In this document: piece by piece, positions 1 to 12,745 of the stretch
Layout of the letters: each line of letters opens with the position of its first letter
Numbering within the stretch: the first letter of the stretch is position 1
Assembly: GCF_017726655.1 (NCBI RefSeq)
Contig: NZ_CP072308.1
Location: 2,849,791 to 2,913,790, forward strand
Reading direction: 5' to 3'
DNA: 64,000 nucleotides
Source of the DNA: Agrobacterium tumefaciens
GTDB lineage: Bacteria > Pseudomonadota > Alphaproteobacteria > Rhizobiales > Rhizobiaceae
Translations under genes and position numbers: made by a program
Notes under the pieces: generated by a model
Database searches by the model: none
What the model saw: the letters and a program-made list of their open reading frames with translations, nothing else
Told to the model about the DNA's origin: nothing

Positions 1-558
1 ATGATCGTGGGTGCCGATGGGGCTGACGACAGCACCATTCTCTCCACTAGCGCCCGGCTCTATGGCAGCTACGGCTTGCGACGCGTCTATTATTCGGCCT
101 TCAGCCCCATTCCGGACTCATCGAAAAACCTGCCGCTCATCAAGCCGCCGCTGATGCGGGAGCACAGGCTTTACCAGGCCGATTGGCTTTATCGTTTTTA
201 CGGTTTCGATATCGGCGAAATCACGGCGATCGGCGGAGACGGCATGCTGGATCTCGATATTGATCCGAAGCTTGCCTGGGCGTTGAAACATCGTGAGCGG
301 TTTCCCGTGGATATCAACGTTGCAGATCGTGAAATCCTCCTGCGTGTCCCTGGTTTCGGCACGAAGACGGTCGCGTCCATCCTGTCTTCGCGGCGCTTCC
401 GGCGGTTAAGGCTGGAGGATGTCGCCCGCTTTGGCGTTTCTCTCAAGAAGGTGAAGGCTTTTATCGTTGCGGAGGGCTGGACGCCGGGCAAGCTGACCGA
501 GCGGCCGGATCTGCGCGCCATGTTTGCGCCGCAGCCTGAACAATTGTCGCTTCTGTGA
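1..558 (+). CDS. Putative DNA modification/repair radical SAM protein, C-terminal part
   Basis: The reading frame is open from the first base, and the 185 residues look like the C-terminal part of the radical SAM family that travels with UdgX-type glycosylases (usually about 400 residues), so the start and the CxxxCxxC cluster motif should lie left of the window. Near residues 103-130 a helix-hairpin-helix is visible (DINVADREILLRVPGFGTKT), a non-specific DNA-binding element that supports a role on DNA. The stop TGA overlaps the ATG of the next gene by one base, so the two are translationally coupled. The exact reaction is not known. Family assignment rests on the tail and on the neighbour. 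Confidence 0.8.
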   Translation: MIVGADGADDSTILSTSARLYGSYGLRRVYYSAFSPIPDSSKNLPLIKPPLMREHRLYQADWLYRFYGFDIGEITAIGGDGMLDLDIDPKLAWALKHRERFPVDINVADREILLRVPGFGTKTVASILSSRRFRRLRLEDVARFGVSLKKVKAFIVAEGWTPGKLTERPDLRAMFAPQPEQLSLL

Positions 559-2006
559 TGTATGGGCCGATCCTTGAAGGGCGGGGCGAGTTTGGCGAGT
601 GGCGGGACGCTGCCCGGGCGGCACTTGCCGGGGATATCCCACCCGAGCGGATCGACTGGCGGTTACGCGGGGACATGGCCGGGTTGCTGGACTTTGCCGG
701 CGATCCTCTCCCTCCGTTCAAGCCGGGCACTGCCGAGATTTCCGTGCCGGCTTCGTTTGTTGCGCTTGCGCAGGCGGTCATCTGCCACAGCGATCCCGGG
801 CGGTTTGCTCTGCTTTACAGGCTGTTGTGGCGGCTGAGGCAGGATCGCGCCCTGTTGCAGTTCAAGTCGGACCCAGATGTCGCCGAGGCGCGGCTACTGG
901 AGAAATCGGTGCGCCGCGACTGTCACAAGATGACGGCTTTCGTTCGTTTCAAGGAGTTGCCTCTGCCGCAAGGGCAGGGTGGGCGGCGGCGGTTTATAGC
1001 CTGGTTTGAGCCGGACCATTTCATCGTGGAGCGGACAGCGCCGTTTTTTCAGCGCCGATTTACCGACATGGACTGGCTGATCGCCACGCCGCACGGGTCT
1101 GCGCGTTGGGATGGGACCGCGCTTCAGACGTCGCGGCAGCCAGCCGAGAAGCCCGATCTCACCGATGAGACGGATGAACTATGGCGGACCTATTACGCCA
1201 ATATATTCAATCCGGCGCGTCTCAAAATCAAAGCCATGACGGCGGAAATGCCGAAAAAATACTGGAAGAACCTGCCCGAGGCCGATCTCATTCCCGACCT
1301 TATTCTCGGCGCGGAGGCGCGGGTGCTGGAGATGGCTGCCAAGGCGGCAAGCCAGCCACAGCCGTTTCACCATAGGCTGCAGGCGGCAGCGGCTGCGCGT
1401 GAGATGCCGCAACCGATGCCTGATGGCACGCTCACCTCGCTGGCGCGGGAGGCAAGTCATTGCACGCGCTGCCCGTTGCATTGCAATGCCACTCAGACGG
1501 TATTCGGCGCCGGTCCTGAAAACGCAAAGATCATGATCGTTGGCGAGCAACCCGGTGATCACGAGGATCTTGCAGGCAAACCCTTTGTCGGTCCCGCTGG
1601 CCAGCTTTTTGATCGCACGCTTGCCGAGGTCGGCATCGAGCGCAACAGCCTTTACGTCACCAATGCCGTCAAACACTTCAAATATGAATCCCGCGGCAAA
1701 CGGCGCATTCACCAGCGGCCGAATGCCGGTGAAGTTGAGCAGTGCCGTTGGTGGCTCAATCAGGAAATCGCGCTCGTGCGGCCGAAGCTCATCGTCGCCA
1801 TGGGTGCGACGGCGCATTACGCACTGACCGGCAGCAAGGAGAAAGTCACGGAGTTGCGCGGTCGTCCGCTGCCGATGGACGAGGGCAGGACGCTTTTTAT
1901 CACCGTGCACCCTTCCTATCTTCTTCGCATCCCCGATGCACAGCGAAAAGATATGGAAATGACGAAATTCAAGAATGATATGCGTTATGTAAGTAAATTC
2001 GAATAA
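558..2006 (+). CDS. UdgX-family uracil-DNA glycosylase fused to an N-terminal DNA-metabolism domain
   Basis: About 480 residues in two parts. Residues 1-270 match the DUF4130-like DNA-metabolism domain that pairs with radical SAM repair proteins. Residues 290-480 are a family 4-like uracil-DNA glycosylase: Cys pairs near 302 and 305 for the iron-sulfur cluster, GEQPGDHED near 330, GKPFVGPAGQ near 341, and a C-terminal HPSYLLR motif. The loop KRRIHQRP near residue 385 is the UdgX signature; in studied UdgX proteins its histidine makes a covalent bond with the uracil-derived abasic site, so the protein probably excises uracil and stays crosslinked. ATG at 558 is preferred because it overlaps the previous stop; GTG at 555 is in frame. 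Confidence 0.9.
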   Translation: MYGPILEGRGEFGEWRDAARAALAGDIPPERIDWRLRGDMAGLLDFAGDPLPPFKPGTAEISVPASFVALAQAVICHSDPGRFALLYRLLWRLRQDRALLQFKSDPDVAEARLLEKSVRRDCHKMTAFVRFKELPLPQGQGGRRRFIAWFEPDHFIVERTAPFFQRRFTDMDWLIATPHGSARWDGTALQTSRQPAEKPDLTDETDELWRTYYANIFNPARLKIKAMTAEMPKKYWKNLPEADLIPDLILGAEARVLEMAAKAASQPQPFHHRLQAAAAAREMPQPMPDGTLTSLAREASHCTRCPLHCNATQTVFGAGPENAKIMIVGEQPGDHEDLAGKPFVGPAGQLFDRTLAEVGIERNSLYVTNAVKHFKYESRGKRRIHQRPNAGEVEQCRWWLNQEIALVRPKLIVAMGATAHYALTGSKEKVTELRGRPLPMDEGRTLFITVHPSYLLRIPDAQRKDMEMTKFKNDMRYVSKFE

Positions 2007-2143
2007 ATTTACGTTCTGGATTGCCTTTATTCATGACAGAACCCGCGGCGCGTGTTTTTACGTGTCGTTAAGTTTTCGTTTTAATTGAAACTTATGCGAT
2101 TCATTTTATATGTCCCGTCAAAATATTTACAGATGGACATATT

Positions 2144-3283
2144 ATGCTTGGCGAACTTGACCTTGCAACAGTCATTTTGATGCAGAAATGCTCCTATATC
2201 GTGGGCCTGTTGAGTTTCATCTATTTGATGCTGACCAACAGGGGGCTGCGTGGCCCCATTACGCTGGCGGCGGGTTTTGCGGCAATGACGGTGGGCTCCA
2301 CGCTTGCCGGCTATGGCGAGTGGAAAATCGTGCCGCCCGCCGTGTGGCAGCTCGGCAGCGTCATCTTCGGCATCGCGGGTTACATGCTGATCTGGCTCGG
2401 CCTGAAGACACTGAGCGATGGGCGAAGGGTGACGCGCAAGACCTTGATGATGACCTGTCTCGTCGCCGTGATCGGCATCATCATTGCCTTCCAGGTGGCG
2501 GAGAACAATGCGTTGCGCGCGATGCTCTTCAACGCATGCGCGGCGCTGGCCTATCTTAGTGCAGCATGGGTGCTGCTTATCGGTTGGCAGAAGGAGCCGC
2601 TGCTTTCGCGTGTTGCTCTTGGTGTCATCACCGGTCTTTCCGGGCTGATTTCGCTTTCAGTGGTCAAAGGCCTGCTTTCGCCCTCCCTCGCCTCCATCAA
2701 CATCGTCAATGCGTTTTTCCTCATCATCATGCTGAATTTTGCGATCGCTCTCTTCGTGATGATGCTGGTTGCGGAACGCTCCGAACGAAAACTCCTGGTG
2801 CTTGCCAATACCGATCCGCTCACGGGCGTGAAGAACAGGCGCTATTTCTTCCAGACGATGCCGGCAAAGCCTGAACCGACAGACGCGGCGATGCTGCTGG
2901 ATATCGATCACTTCAAGTCCATCAACGATCGTTTCGGCCATGCGGTCGGAGATAGCGTGCTGCAGGAAGTGGCGAAGCGCATTGGCGGCAGTATCAGGGG
3001 AGGGGACGTGCTCGCCCGATATGGCGGCGAAGAGTTTATCATTTTTCTTCCCAGCGCAGGCAGCGAACGGGCCACGATGATCGGAGAGCGCATTCGCAAC
3101 GCGGTCGCTTTAAACGAAGTGGATTGTGGCGGGTTGCGGATCGCCGTGACCATCAGCATCGGCGTCGCCACGGGCGGCGAGACGGATTGCGATCTCCAGG
3201 CACTGGCCGAGATGGCTGACCGCGCGCTCTATCGGGCCAAGAGCGAAGGCCGAAACTGTGTGCGCGAAGCGCTGGCCGCCTGA
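2144..3283 (+). CDS. Membrane-bound GGDEF diguanylate cyclase
   Basis: 379 residues. The first 215 hold about six hydrophobic segments and form a membrane sensor part of no named family that I recognise. A GGDEF domain follows: ANTDPLTGVKNRR at 221-233, DIDHFKSIND at 263-272, and the active site GGEEF at 294-298. An RxxD inhibitory site (RGGD, 285-288) lies five residues before it. The enzyme should therefore make cyclic di-GMP from two GTP and be product-inhibited. No EAL domain is present. The gene stands alone, 137 bases after the glycosylase gene, with AT-rich promoter-like sequence in between. Confidence 0.93.
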   Translation: MLGELDLATVILMQKCSYIVGLLSFIYLMLTNRGLRGPITLAAGFAAMTVGSTLAGYGEWKIVPPAVWQLGSVIFGIAGYMLIWLGLKTLSDGRRVTRKTLMMTCLVAVIGIIIAFQVAENNALRAMLFNACAALAYLSAAWVLLIGWQKEPLLSRVALGVITGLSGLISLSVVKGLLSPSLASINIVNAFFLIIMLNFAIALFVMMLVAERSERKLLVLANTDPLTGVKNRRYFFQTMPAKPEPTDAAMLLDIDHFKSINDRFGHAVGDSVLQEVAKRIGGSIRGGDVLARYGGEEFIIFLPSAGSERATMIGERIRNAVALNEVDCGGLRIAVTISIGVATGGETDCDLQALAEMADRALYRAKSEGRNCVREALAA

Positions 3284-3334
3284 AGAACTCCAGTGCAGAC
3301 ATGGTCATGCATCAGTATGTTCTCGTCGCGGCGG

Positions 3335-3523
3335 CTACGACCCGTCGTCGCTCTTGCCCAGCACGCCCCGCCGGGAGAGCGCTTCGCGCAGCAGGATTTC
3401 GATCTGAGCGTTGACGCTCCGCAAGTCTGAACTTGCAGAGCGTTTGACCGCTTCGAGAATTTTAGGTTCGATCCGGAGCGGAAATGCTGTTCGCTCGGGA
3501 CCGGGCGGGCGCCCTGCCATCAT
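3335..3523 (-). CDS. Small ribbon-helix-helix (Arc-like) DNA-binding protein
   Basis: 62 residues. The core (TAFPLRIEPKILEAVKRSA, then SVNAQIEILLREAL) has the pattern of an Arc-type ribbon-helix-helix: a short strand followed by two helices. Such dimers bind palindromes. It is the second gene after the SPFH protein with only two bases between the SPFH stop and the tandem ATGs (3523 and 3520), so the two are almost certainly made from one mRNA. The perfect palindrome 4467..4484 ahead of the SPFH gene is the obvious candidate operator for autoregulation. Whether it serves only as repressor or also binds the SPFH protein is unknown. Confidence 0.8.
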   Translation of the reverse strand: MMAGRPPGPERTAFPLRIEPKILEAVKRSASSDLRSVNAQIEILLREALSRRGVLGKSDDGS

Positions 3524-3525
3524 TT

Positions 3526-4443
3526 TTATCCGTACAATGTTCCGGCGTTGATAACCGGCGTTGCGTCCTTTTCGCCGACGAGGACGACAAGCATGTTGGA
3601 GACCATGGCGGCCTGACGTTCGTGGTCGATTTCGATGTTCTTCTCTTTCAAGCCCATAAGCGCTTCCTTTACAAGCTCAACGGCACCCTTGACGATCGTG
3701 CGTCGCGCCGCGATGACCGCCGCCGCCTGCTGGCGTCGCAGCATGGAGCTTGCGATTTCCGGTGCGTAGGCAAGGTGCGTGATGCGCGCGTCGGTGACCT
3801 CGATGCCCGCGGCGGCGACCCGATTGCGCAGTTCAGCAACGAGGTTGACGGTTATATCTTCCCCGCCATCGCGCAGCGAAACGATAGCCTGAGCGCCAGA
3901 TCCCTCGTCACCTCCTGACCAGTTGTCATAAGGGTGCTGGCTGGCGATTTTGCGAAGGGCGGTTTCTGCCTGCATGGCGACGAAATTCTTGAAATCGTCG
4001 ACTTCCAGAAGCGCCTTTGCGCAATCTCCGACATGCCAAACAAGCGCGGCTCCGATCTCGATGGGATTGCCCGCCGCATCATTGACCTTGATCGATTCAA
4101 TGTGGTGGGTCTGGAGACGACGGGAGATACGCTGAATGCTGAAGAAGGGATTCATCCAGCGAAGCCCGGCCGACTGATCGGTGCCCTGATATTTGCCGAA
4201 GAGGGTAAAGACCGCGCTTTCGTTCGGCTGGATCATGAAGACGCCGAAGCCGATGAAGACCGCGACGCCAATCAGCAGGGCCGAGACCAGCAGTGGCAGG
4301 AAGGAAAACGCGCCGAACGACTGCCAGATATGGATCTGATAAGCGAGCATGCCGATGGCAATGGCGATCGCCGCAATGATGAGACTGACGGCAACATAGC
4401 CGTGGTGGGTGGAAACCGGTTTATCTGTAATAGAAGACGACAT
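3526..4443 (-). CDS. SPFH/Band 7 domain membrane protein
   Basis: 305 residues. Two hydrophobic segments (about 17-35 and 47-70) are followed by an SPFH/Band 7 domain starting near 70 (FMIQPNESAVFTLFGKYQGT) and running to about 265, with an Ala/Arg-rich helical stretch (RRQQAAAVIAARRTIVKGA) near 235-255 typical of stomatin/prohibitin-like proteins. These proteins oligomerise in the inner membrane and organise membrane microdomains. No NfeD-type partner gene is adjacent; instead the partner is a ribbon-helix-helix protein directly downstream. The precise role is not evident from sequence. Confidence 0.88.
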   Translation of the reverse strand: MSSSITDKPVSTHHGYVAVSLIIAAIAIAIGMLAYQIHIWQSFGAFSFLPLLVSALLIGVAVFIGFGVFMIQPNESAVFTLFGKYQGTDQSAGLRWMNPFFSIQRISRRLQTHHIESIKVNDAAGNPIEIGAALVWHVGDCAKALLEVDDFKNFVAMQAETALRKIASQHPYDNWSGGDEGSGAQAIVSLRDGGEDITVNLVAELRNRVAAAGIEVTDARITHLAYAPEIASSMLRRQQAAAVIAARRTIVKGAVELVKEALMGLKEKNIEIDHERQAAMVSNMLVVLVGEKDATPVINAGTLYG

Positions 4444-4466
4444 GAAAACCTCATAAAAAATGATGT

Positions 4467-4484
4467 ATTTATGATATCATAAAT
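4467..4484. promoter_or_regulatory. Perfect 18-bp palindrome in the SPFH-RHH promoter
   Basis: ATTTATGATATCATAAAT reads the same on both strands and lies 24 bases before the SPFH start codon. A further half-site TCATAAA occurs at 4451..4457, so three TCATAAA half-sites lie within about 35 bases. The size and symmetry suit a dimeric ribbon-helix-helix repressor; the linkage to the adjacent RHH protein is inference. Confidence 0.65.
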
Positions 4485-4674
4485 TGGTGTCGTATCAAGA
4501 CGGTTGTTGAGGCTGATTGCTTTTGAAGGGCCTAGCGCGTCAACATTGCCGCTGACGCATGGTCGGTTCATTTAAAGGAACCGCGTTATCCGGTCTTGCA
4601 GACCTCACTGCCGGCGATGCGCGGGGATCGCGGTCTTGATACCGCTGCCGGATGACCGCTGGATTACGCAATGG

Positions 4675-4708
4675 AAAACGCCGCGAGCCCGGTGGCTCGC
4701 GGCGTTTT
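4675..4708 (-). terminator. Rho-independent terminator of carB
   Basis: A 10-bp perfect stem CGCCGCGAGC / GCTCGCGGCG with a six-base loop is flanked by AAAA and TTTT. Read on the minus strand it lies just after the carB stop and ends in a short U run. Confidence 0.85.
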
Positions 4709-4731
4709 ATAGAGGGCTGAACTCTGACTAC

Positions 4732-8220
<3,489 letters not shown>

Positions 8221-8598
8221 GGGCTCTCTCGTTCCGCTTTTCGGTTGCGCAAAACACCGGCCAGGGTGGAAGATCACCGGCCGGGGAGCGCAATTCAAAT
8301 GTTTTCAGGCTAGAAGCGGCTTATAGGCAAATGTTTTTGAGAACGGAACCCCATAAATTCCGGAATCGACAGAAACTCTTAACGGGCAGGGGCAAGCGCG
8401 GCAAAACGGGCCTGTACCGCCGAGGTGTAAGGGCGACTGACGATGACACTTCTCGTGTTCCTGGTGTTGCCCAGCCAAAGAAAACGACGGCCGGGCCTTT
8501 AACCAATCCGCTTCCGCATCGACCATGTTCTTCCGGAACAAACTTGATTAGACTGCTGTTATACGGTGTCTTTTGAGGCAATTTTCGGGGAGACTATC
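8221..8598. other. Divergent promoter region between carB and the metallopeptidase gene
   Basis: 378 bases without a credible gene. It must hold both promoters. The only clear structure is a direct repeat, CACCGGCCAGGG (8255..) and CACCGGCCGGGG (8275..), with starts exactly 20 bases apart in the carB 5' region, possibly a tandem regulator site. Short open frames here lack start signals and homology. Confidence 0.4.
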
Positions 8599-9507
8599 AT
8601 GGAATGGAGAGGGCGCCGCCAGTCGGACAATATCGAGGATCGTCGTGGAATGTCCGCGGGTCCCGGTGGGGATCCGTTTTCGCGTGGCGGCATGCGTATA
8701 CCCATCGGCCGTCGTGGCGGCGGCATCGGCATCGGCGGCCTTCTGGTCATCCTTCTGATCAGCTGGGTTCTCGGCATCAACCCGCTGACACTGCTGACCG
8801 GCGGTGATCTTTCCATGGATGGTGGTGGTACCACGCAGCAGTCCGGCACCCGTCCGCAGGGCCAATCGTCAGATGAGACGACAGCTTTCGTACGCACGGT
8901 GCTCGCTGAGACGGAAGACACCTGGAGCGGCATCTTCCAGTCTGCTGGCGAGACCTACCAGAAACCCACGCTCGTGCTCTTTTCAGGCCGGGTCGCTTCG
9001 GCTTGCGGCTCTGCGTCGGCGGCGAGCGGCCCGTTCTATTGCCCGAACGACCGCAAGGTCTATCTCGACACCAGCTTCTTTAATGAACTGGACAAGCGTT
9101 TCGGCGCCTCAGGCGATTTTGCGCAGGCCTACGTCATCGCCCATGAGGTTGGCCACCATGTCCAGAACCTGACGGGCGTCCTGCCGGAGTTCAACCGCCG
9201 CCGCCAGTCGATGAGCGAGACGGATGCGAACAAGATGTCGGTGCGCGTGGAGCTTCAGGCAGATTGCTACGCCGGCATCTGGGGCAAGTTCACCGAGCAA
9301 AAAGGCATTCTTGAAACCGGCGATCTCGAAGAGGCCCTGAACGCCGCTCACCAGATCGGCGACGACACGTTGCAGAAGCAGACGCAGGGTTACGTGGTGC
9401 CGGACAGTTTCAACCACGGCACCTCGGCGCAGCGCGTTGAATGGTTCAAGCGCGGTTTCCAGAGCGGTCGTGTCGAGGACTGCGATACGTTCTCGGCTAA
9501 TATCTGA
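8599..9507 (+). CDS. Neutral zinc metallopeptidase (YpfJ family)
   Basis: 302 residues from ATG 8599, which is preceded by a GGGGAGA ribosome site; the frame is open further upstream but lacks such a site. The N-terminus is rich in Gly and Arg, a single membrane segment follows near residues 46-66 (IGGLLVILLISWVLGIN), and the rest is the YpfJ-type putative neutral zinc metallopeptidase domain with the zinc-binding motif HEVGH at about 182-186 and a downstream ELQADCYAGIWG motif that supplies the third ligand. It is probably anchored in the inner membrane with the catalytic part outside. Substrates are unknown. Confidence 0.9.
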   Translation: MEWRGRRQSDNIEDRRGMSAGPGGDPFSRGGMRIPIGRRGGGIGIGGLLVILLISWVLGINPLTLLTGGDLSMDGGGTTQQSGTRPQGQSSDETTAFVRTVLAETEDTWSGIFQSAGETYQKPTLVLFSGRVASACGSASAASGPFYCPNDRKVYLDTSFFNELDKRFGASGDFAQAYVIAHEVGHHVQNLTGVLPEFNRRRQSMSETDANKMSVRVELQADCYAGIWGKFTEQKGILETGDLEEALNAAHQIGDDTLQKQTQGYVVPDSFNHGTSAQRVEWFKRGFQSGRVEDCDTFSANI

Positions 9508-9518
9508 GAATAGCACTG

Positions 9519-9547
9519 AAAAAGGGGGGCGATGAGCCCCCTTTTTT
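9519..9547. terminator. Bidirectional terminator
   Basis: AAAAA-GGGGGGC-GATGA-GCCCCC-TTTTTT lies between the convergent metallopeptidase and DUF2938 genes and can serve both strands. Confidence 0.9.
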
Positions 9548-9549
9548 CA

Positions 9550-10029
9550 TCAACGCATCAGGAGTGCGACGGCATACATGCCGAGCGCAAAAACCGTGTG
9601 GGCGACAAGGTTCATGATGCGAACCTTTGTGGGGTTCGGCGTCTTCGCTGCCGCCCAGCCGATACCCAGCCCCGGTTGCAGCAGAAACCAGCCCGCGCCG
9701 ACGGTAACGATGCCGACGATCCACGGCTCGATGAAGGACGGATTGGCAAACCATGCGGTTGGGACGACCAGCGCGAGAACGATGCCGTAAAGGATGCCGA
9801 CCGCGTAGTGCGAGATCCAGCCGAGCGCCAGTTCGTGCTCATAAGGTTCCGCCGTGGCGATGCTGTCGTGAAATATCCGGCCCTTCGGCACATGCCAGAA
9901 CCAGCGGCCAACCGGTGCCCAGTTGGGCGCGGACTGGCCAAAGAACCGGTGCAATACGATTGCCCATATATCCATAAATACGGTGCCGCCAATACCCATG
10001 GCAATGCCGCGCCACATCAGTTCCAGCAT
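9550..10029 (-). CDS. DUF2938 family membrane protein
   Basis: 159 residues from ATG 10029, chosen because GGGGAGGAATCT precedes it; the longer frame from 10059 has no such site. Four hydrophobic segments are seen, with the motif GIGGTVFMDIWAIVLHR near the N-terminus, an HVPKG loop and a C-terminal MNLVAHTVFALGMYAVAL segment typical of DUF2938. It should be an inner-membrane protein; no biochemical role is known. It converges on the metallopeptidase gene and shares its terminator. Confidence 0.8.
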   Translation of the reverse strand: MLELMWRGIAMGIGGTVFMDIWAIVLHRFFGQSAPNWAPVGRWFWHVPKGRIFHDSIATAEPYEHELALGWISHYAVGILYGIVLALVVPTAWFANPSFIEPWIVGIVTVGAGWFLLQPGLGIGWAAAKTPNPTKVRIMNLVAHTVFALGMYAVALLMR

Positions 10030-10171
10030 AGATTCCTCCCCATGATGATGATCGATCAAGCTCTAGCGGATCGGGTCGATGGCGGAAATGGTCTATTGCC
10101 GGAGGTGGCGAAGAAAAATGGCCGGATTGTCCCGGCCATGAGATTCGTGAGAAGCAGGCTGGAACCTCTCC

Positions 10172-10261
10172 TCCGTCATGCTCGGGCTTGTCCCGAGCAT
10201 CTGCAACCTATTTTTTATACGAGATGTGGTTGGATCCTCGGGACAAGCCCGAGGATGACGT
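10172..10261. repeat. Mosaic intergenic palindromic element
   Basis: Two inverted modules, each itself a hairpin: CTCGGG-CTTGT-CCCGAG at 10181..10197 and its near mirror image CCTCGGG-ACAAG-CCCGAGG at 10236..10254. The outer ends match as CGTCAT / ATGACG. The design resembles the rhizobial RIME/BIME-like repeats, and the element at 58821..58936 has related modules. It fills much of the gap between the chemoreceptor and DUF2938 genes. Confidence 0.75.
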
Positions 10262-10325
10262 CGAGAGTGGGTGACGGTTGGCCATGATCCGGTGCTATAA
10301 TGACCGGGCCAATATCGTTTTCCCT

Positions 10326-12416
10326 CTAGGCAGCACGCCCATATTCCGCCTGCCGCCGCGAGGCCGTGGCGAGCTGGAACTGCGCAAGCAGCTCGTTGAG
10401 CGCCGCCGCTTCCGAAGCGAGGCCATGGCTTGCTGCCGTCTGCTCCTCGACCATGGCGGCGTTCTGCTGCGTGCCCTGATCGATGGTGTTGATGGCGGTG
10501 TTGATTTCCTGAAGGCCGGTCGACTGTTCGCGCGATGCGGTGACGATCGCATCGATGTGGCGGTTGATCTCCTGCACTTCGCGGACGATGGTTTCCAGCG
10601 CCTTGCCGGCATTGCCGACAAGTTCGACGCCGGACTGCACCTGCGAGGTGGAGGCATTGATCAGCGTCTTGATCTCCTTTGCAGCATTGGCGGAGCGCTG
10701 AGCAAGCTCGCGGACTTCCTGCGCAACAACGGCAAATCCTTTGCCGGCTTCACCGGCGCGGGCGGCTTCGACACCGGCGTTGAGCGCGAGCAGGTTCGTC
10801 TGGAACGCGATTTCATCGATGACGCCGATGATGTTGCTGATCTCGGACGATGATTTCTCGATGCCTTCCATGGCGCGGACGGCATCTTCCACGATGACGC
10901 CCGACTGCTCGGCATTGCTGCGCGCGCGATCAACCAGACGGCCGACTTCTTCGGCGCGGCGCGCGGAATCCTTGACCGTGGTCGTGATCTCCTCAAGAGC
11001 CGCCGCTGTTTCCTCAACTGAAGCCGCCTGCTGTTCGGTGCGGCGGGCCAGATCGTCGGCCGACTGGCGGATTTCACCGGCGCCGGCATCGATCGCAAGC
11101 GCATTCTGCCCGACGGTGCTGAGCGCAGCGTTCAGCTTGGCGACGGAATTGTTGAAATCGTCGCGCAGGCGGTCGATGCGGGACACGAACGGCGTATCGA
11201 TACGGTAATTGAGATCGCCGTTAGAGAGATGAGCAAGGCCCTTCGCCAGCGAATCGACGGCGAACTGAATATCGGCCGCGTCCTTGGCTGCCAGTCGTTC
11301 CCGCTCATTGCGCTCCTGTTCTGAAAGCGTGCGGTTTTCTTCGGCATCTCCTTCAAGCCGCAGGCGCTCCATGGCGTTCGAGCGGAACACGGCAACGGCC
11401 GCAGCCATGGAGCCGATCTGGTCGGTGCGTTCCTGGCCGGGAATGGCGACAGCGAGGTTGCCGGCAGCCAGGCCTTCCATGGCAGATGTCATCTGCGTCA
11501 CCGGGCGAACGATGAAGCGAGACAGAACTGTGGCGAGAAGGCCGATCATGATAGCTGCCGCGAGAATAGTGGCGATGGTCGCGGCCATGCGGAACTGTCC
11601 GATGGCGCCATAGGCAACATCCGAATCGACGACGAAGCCGAGATACCAGTCGACCGAAGGCAGGCCCGCAACCGGAATGAAGCTCGTGATCTTGCCCTTG
11701 CCGTCGATTTCGGTCTGCGAAATGGCGGAGGAAATTGCCGGCGTATTAACCTTGAAGAGATCGGTCAGCGGCTTGTCGACGAATTTTGCATCGGGGTGGA
11801 TGAGGATCTTGCCGTCCTTGCTGACGAGGAAGGCATATCCGTCCTTGCCGGCATCCACGGACGTGATCATCTTGACCAGGGAGTCGAGCGAGAAATCGCT
11901 GCCTGTCACCCCGGCGAGCTTGCCGTTGACGGAGACCGGAATAGCGGCCGTGATGATGAGCCCGCCGGTCGAGGCGTCATTATAGGGCTCGGTGAGAACA
12001 GTTTTGCCAGCCTTCACAGCATCCAGATACCATGGGCGTTTGCGCGGATCGTAACCCTCCGGCAGCGGTGTCTTGGGGAAGGTGGTGAAGGTGCCGGTCT
12101 CGGCATTGCCGAAATAGGTCGACATGAACTGCGCTGTCAGCACGTCGTTTTCCAGGAACGCCAGCTTGGCACCGTCTTCCGGAAGCTTGGCAAGGGTCTT
12201 TGCCACTGTCTCCGTCAGCATGATGCGGCCGTTCAACCAGTTGGCGATGCTTTGCGCTGCCTGCTTGCCGGAGGAATCAATATTGTCCGCCACGGCTTCG
12301 GTTGTTACCCGATGCTGCAGACTGTCGATATAATATGAGAAGCCCGCAAAGGCAGCGACGACGAGAGATGACGCGGCAACAAGAATGCGCGTCATGAGAT
12401 TTGTTTTCTTCGGCAA
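10326..12416 (-). CDS. Methyl-accepting chemotaxis protein with dCache sensor domain
   Basis: 696 residues from a TTG codon at 12416 that has AAGGAT seven bases upstream; ATG 12395 and the longer frame to 12479 have weaker signals. Order: a membrane segment (about 10-28), a periplasmic dCache-type ligand-binding region to about 280 (with [20 protein letters not shown] and [12 protein letters not shown] motifs), a second membrane segment near 285-310, a HAMP domain, and a cytoplasmic signalling domain with the hairpin tip [20 protein letters not shown]. It should relay ligand binding to CheA/CheW. The C-terminus does not end in a CheR-binding pentapeptide. Ligand unknown; CACHE domains often bind amino acids or carboxylates. 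Confidence 0.92.
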   Translation of the reverse strand: MPKKTNLMTRILVAASSLVVAAFAGFSYYIDSLQHRVTTEAVADNIDSSGKQAAQSIANWLNGRIMLTETVAKTLAKLPEDGAKLAFLENDVLTAQFMSTYFGNAETGTFTTFPKTPLPEGYDPRKRPWYLDAVKAGKTVLTEPYNDASTGGLIITAAIPVSVNGKLAGVTGSDFSLDSLVKMITSVDAGKDGYAFLVSKDGKILIHPDAKFVDKPLTDLFKVNTPAISSAISQTEIDGKGKITSFIPVAGLPSVDWYLGFVVDSDVAYGAIGQFRMAATIATILAAAIMIGLLATVLSRFIVRPVTQMTSAMEGLAAGNLAVAIPGQERTDQIGSMAAAVAVFRSNAMERLRLEGDAEENRTLSEQERNERERLAAKDAADIQFAVDSLAKGLAHLSNGDLNYRIDTPFVSRIDRLRDDFNNSVAKLNAALSTVGQNALAIDAGAGEIRQSADDLARRTEQQAASVEETAAALEEITTTVKDSARRAEEVGRLVDRARSNAEQSGVIVEDAVRAMEGIEKSSSEISNIIGVIDEIAFQTNLLALNAGVEAARAGEAGKGFAVVAQEVRELAQRSANAAKEIKTLINASTSQVQSGVELVGNAGKALETIVREVQEINRHIDAIVTASREQSTGLQEINTAINTIDQGTQQNAAMVEEQTAASHGLASEAAALNELLAQFQLATASRRQAEYGRAA

Positions 12417-12745
12417 GCTACAGATCCTTGAAGCCGGATGTACCGATAAGGTCATCATGAACAGTGGTTGGGAAAACATGCCTCAAAGGCGGGAATATTC
12501 TGCGTCATGCAGCTTATGATTTTAAAAGCACTCTCAGATGTTCTCACGAATAATGATGAATGGTAAAATTCGACTAAACTTATGTTTAGATGGTGCGTCT
12601 TTTCCGACCTTGCGGTAACGCGTCGTTGCTGCTTAATTTTTAACCATCCACTGCTGCCGGTTGCGTGGAGGCAGCGATTATTTTATTCATCTCGAGCTGC
12701 CGTTGCGCAAATCGCGGGCAACGGCCAATGTTCGGGTGAAATACA
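12417..12745. other. Divergent intergenic region, chemoreceptor and MATE genes
   Basis: 329 bases, with an AT-rich centre near 12520..12590, carrying the promoters of both divergent genes. I see no RNA gene, repeat or convincing small ORF. Short frames through here are shadows. Confidence 0.4.
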
